NCBI GenBank assembly: GCA_025201765.1
Contig: MU623504.1
Coordinates: 1 to 64,000 of the forward strand
Length of the DNA: 64,000 nucleotides
Direction: 5' to 3'
DNA from: Daldinia sp. FL1419
Lineage: Eukaryota > Ascomycota > Sordariomycetes > Xylariales > Hypoxylaceae
The notes under the pieces were generated by a model. That model was given only the letters and a program-made list of their open reading frames with translations, was not told the DNA's origin and did not search any database. This document shows, one piece after another, positions 62,621 to 64,000 of the stretch. The translations under genes and the position numbers were made by a program. How positions within the stretch are numbered: the stretch's first letter is position 1; every line of letters starts with the position of its first letter.

Positions 62621-62710
62621 AAGGTACGCAAGGTACGCAAGGTACGCAAGGTACGCAAGGTACGCAAGGTACGCAAGGTACGCAAGGTACGCAAGGTACG
62701 CAAGGCACGC
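62621..62710. repeat. Tandem array of the 9 bp unit AAGGTACGC
   Basis: Nine perfect copies (62621-62701) are followed by one copy with a single change (AAGGCACGC, 62702-62710) and a more degenerate one. No stop occurs in any frame of the unit, which explains the artificial open frames on both strands here. The core GGTACG resembles the palindromic words common in the spacers of this window. Confidence 0.95.
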
Positions 62711-63308
62711 AAAGTGCAGAAAGGTCTAGGATTACTTCTAGACCCAGTCACTTGTTCATCCATCTTCCAATCATCTACGCTCTCGGACCACTCATAGACC
62801 CAAGTCCGCCCAAAGCCAGCAGGGCCAGCAGGGCCAGCACGAGCCGACAAGATCCTTGGCCAGTGACATCCTTGTCCTTCTGTGGCGTATCTTGAAACTG
62901 ACATTCTGTTCCCACTCCCTCCAACGACGCCCCCCCGAGTTCCTAGCTGTAGTCTTTAATCTCATTTACCCACCCCCTTTCCGCTCGTTACTTTTGCTTC
63001 CCTTCTCTGCTTCTTCTCTTGTTGACCTTTCGATAATCATTGTCGTTGTCTTTCTTTGCCCGGAAGCAATTCGCTGAGTCATTCATTGTAACCGGTGATT
63101 TTTCACCAAGTCGCTCCTTAACAAACAAACATTCAATTCAGGTCAGGCGAACGAGGCTCTATTCAGCCCTTCTTTACCTTGTGCCTGACTGCGTGTTTGC
63201 TTGTAATTCACCTTCACTTCATAGCCTATTGTACTTCCGGCCCAGCTTTGAATAGAACAGGTGCAGCCAAACATCCACATAATTACTATTAACGGGTCAG
63301 GGGACGCG

Positions 63309-63332
63309 ATATATATATATATATCTCTCTCT
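63309..63332. repeat. AT then CT dinucleotide microsatellite
   Basis: (AT)8 is followed by (CT)4, about 90 bases before the Tos1-like start codon, in the probable 5' leader or core promoter. Confidence 0.8.
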
Positions 63333-63423
63333 AAATAAAGAGCATATCCTTGGACAGCTTTATATTTGGCAGAGCAAACCACATCAATTATATTAACTAA
63401 GCACTCATTTTCGGTCGCTCACG

Positions 63424-64000
63424 ATGAAGTATTCGACCGCGCTCGTCGTGGCTACGGCCTCGGCGGCCAATGCAGGTTTCTGCAACGACGCCTTCGAAGA
63501 ATTCGGAAATTTCTTCTGCCCCAAGGCAGTTAAGCAGGTCAAGTACACCGGCCTCGATATCGCGGGCAAGTATCGCGCCGTCGCGCAGATGGACAACTCT
63601 GGTCTCTGCACATTCCAGGACAAGGACTACTCTGGTCCCATTGCCCCGTTCGACGAGGATGTGAGTTACCAGTTCCTCTGCTGTGGGTTTGAAATTCCCC
63701 GCCTCTAACGCCAGCACAGTTGACTTTGCATTTCCGTGGTCCTCTCGAGCTTAAGACGGTCGCCGTCTTTTACCCTTCCTCAAACTCCAAGCGCGAGGTC
63801 CAGAAGCCTCATTCCAAGCGCCATGGCCACCAGCACCTCCACAAGAAGCACCACGAGCACGCCAGGGCCGAGAAGCGTGATGATATGGTCGTGGCTACGA
63901 TCGATGGCCAAGTTGTATCGTGGGTGAACAACTGGTTCGGTGGTGGCGCCGAAACCCCTGCGCCGGCTTCTGCTCCCGCACCAACCGACGCCCCTGCTGA
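63424..64000 (+). CDS. TOS1: Tos1-like cell-wall protein, N-terminal part (cut by window end)
   Basis: Exon 1 is 63424-63660 and exon 2 starts at 63720 and runs off the window. The 59 bp intron has a GTGAGT donor and a CTAAC branch site. The start MKYSTALVVATASAANAG is a signal peptide with cleavage near residue 18. The N-terminal domain is Tos1/YJL171C type: VKQVKYTGLDIAGKYRAV, SGLCTFQDKDYSGPIAPFDE, then after the splice LTLHFRGPLELKTVAVFY. The HFRGPL motif is characteristic. A basic His-rich segment follows (HGHQHLHKKHHEHARAEKR) with KR sites that could be cut by Kex2. Then comes SWVNNWFGGG and a Pro/Ala linker. The catalytic-like C-terminal domain expected for the family lies beyond the window. 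Yeast Tos1 is a covalently bound wall protein linked to beta-glucan. The conserved exon junction supports the model. Confidence 0.9.

Larger units (their letters stand above)
57759..63423. other. Long gene-poor stretch before the Tos1-like gene
   Basis: I see no supportable gene in 5.6 kb. The longest frame (60676-61209) has no domain and overlaps frames on the other strand. Visible features are direct repeats of GTGCCTACCTA at about 60663-60685 and GGCTCTAGGCTTCTAGGCTC-like repeats at about 61467-61495. There is also a 36-A tract, a partial inverted repeat near 62291-62330, and a 9 bp tandem array. The last 500 bases are CT-rich and contain an AT/CT microsatellite at 63309-63332, the likely promoter of the Tos1-like gene. 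Confidence 0.45.

Noticed and set aside
62280..62797. Frames reading CVP or KVR repeats
   Set aside because: Artefacts of the stop-free 9 bp tandem array.

Overview
The window is nuclear DNA of a filamentous ascomycete (Pezizomycotina, most likely a sordariomycete). Genes carry 45-150 bp introns with GTAAGT/GTATGT-type donors and CTAAC/CTGAC-like branch sites. Gene families are typical of that group: a Zn2Cys6 regulator, a fungal rhodopsin-domain receptor-like protein, a Dal5/Tna1-type MFS carrier, and Cys-rich surface proteins. There is also a 5.3 kb AT-only island of the kind made by repeat-induced point mutation (RIP). No bacterial-type operons are present. I see no credible tRNA, rRNA or CRISPR.

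Layout. 1-5290: AT-rich, hypermutated repeat relic with strand-polarised residual C and G. 5291-12500: gene-free. 12501-14257: highly codon-biased PH-domain, Ala/Glu/Lys-rich protein with four exons. 16080-17270: single-exon unknown. 17828-18628(-): Cys-rich Ser/Thr protein with a GPI-like tail. 21561-22812(-): adenine phosphoribosyltransferase. 29026-31162(-): large polytopic membrane protein. 35409-36836(-): peroxin PEX2. 39336-41337: Zn2Cys6 transcription factor. 42490-45699: importin-11/Kap120. 46532-47023(-): DUF423 membrane protein. 47226-47858: foldback MITE with TA duplication. 48244-49194(-): unknown, possibly acylated. 50797-51893: single-pass Cys-rich membrane protein. 52598-53287: RING protein. 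53542-55406(-): MFS transporter, divergent from a probable 92-residue split gene at 55553-55923. 56712-57758(-): seven-helix rhodopsin-domain protein. 63424-end: Tos1-like cell-wall protein, cut by the window edge. Spliced models were assembled by hand by joining reading frames at GT-AG sites; exon limits are given in each entry.

The genes do not form one pathway. Most are housekeeping: purine salvage, peroxisome import, nuclear import and cell wall. Between roughly 48 and 58 kb there is a run of surface or sensing genes: a Cys-rich single-pass protein, a RING protein, an MFS carrier with a small divergent gene, and a receptor-like seven-helix protein. Long gene-poor stretches (5.3-12.5, 22.8-29.0, 31.2-35.4 and 57.8-63.4 kb) contain recurrent AGGTACCT/CCTAGG-type palindromes and simple repeats.

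I cannot show an undescribed system. The best leads are the strand-polarised mutation pattern of the AT island, the foldback element, the small split gene paired with the transporter, and the intergenic palindrome family.
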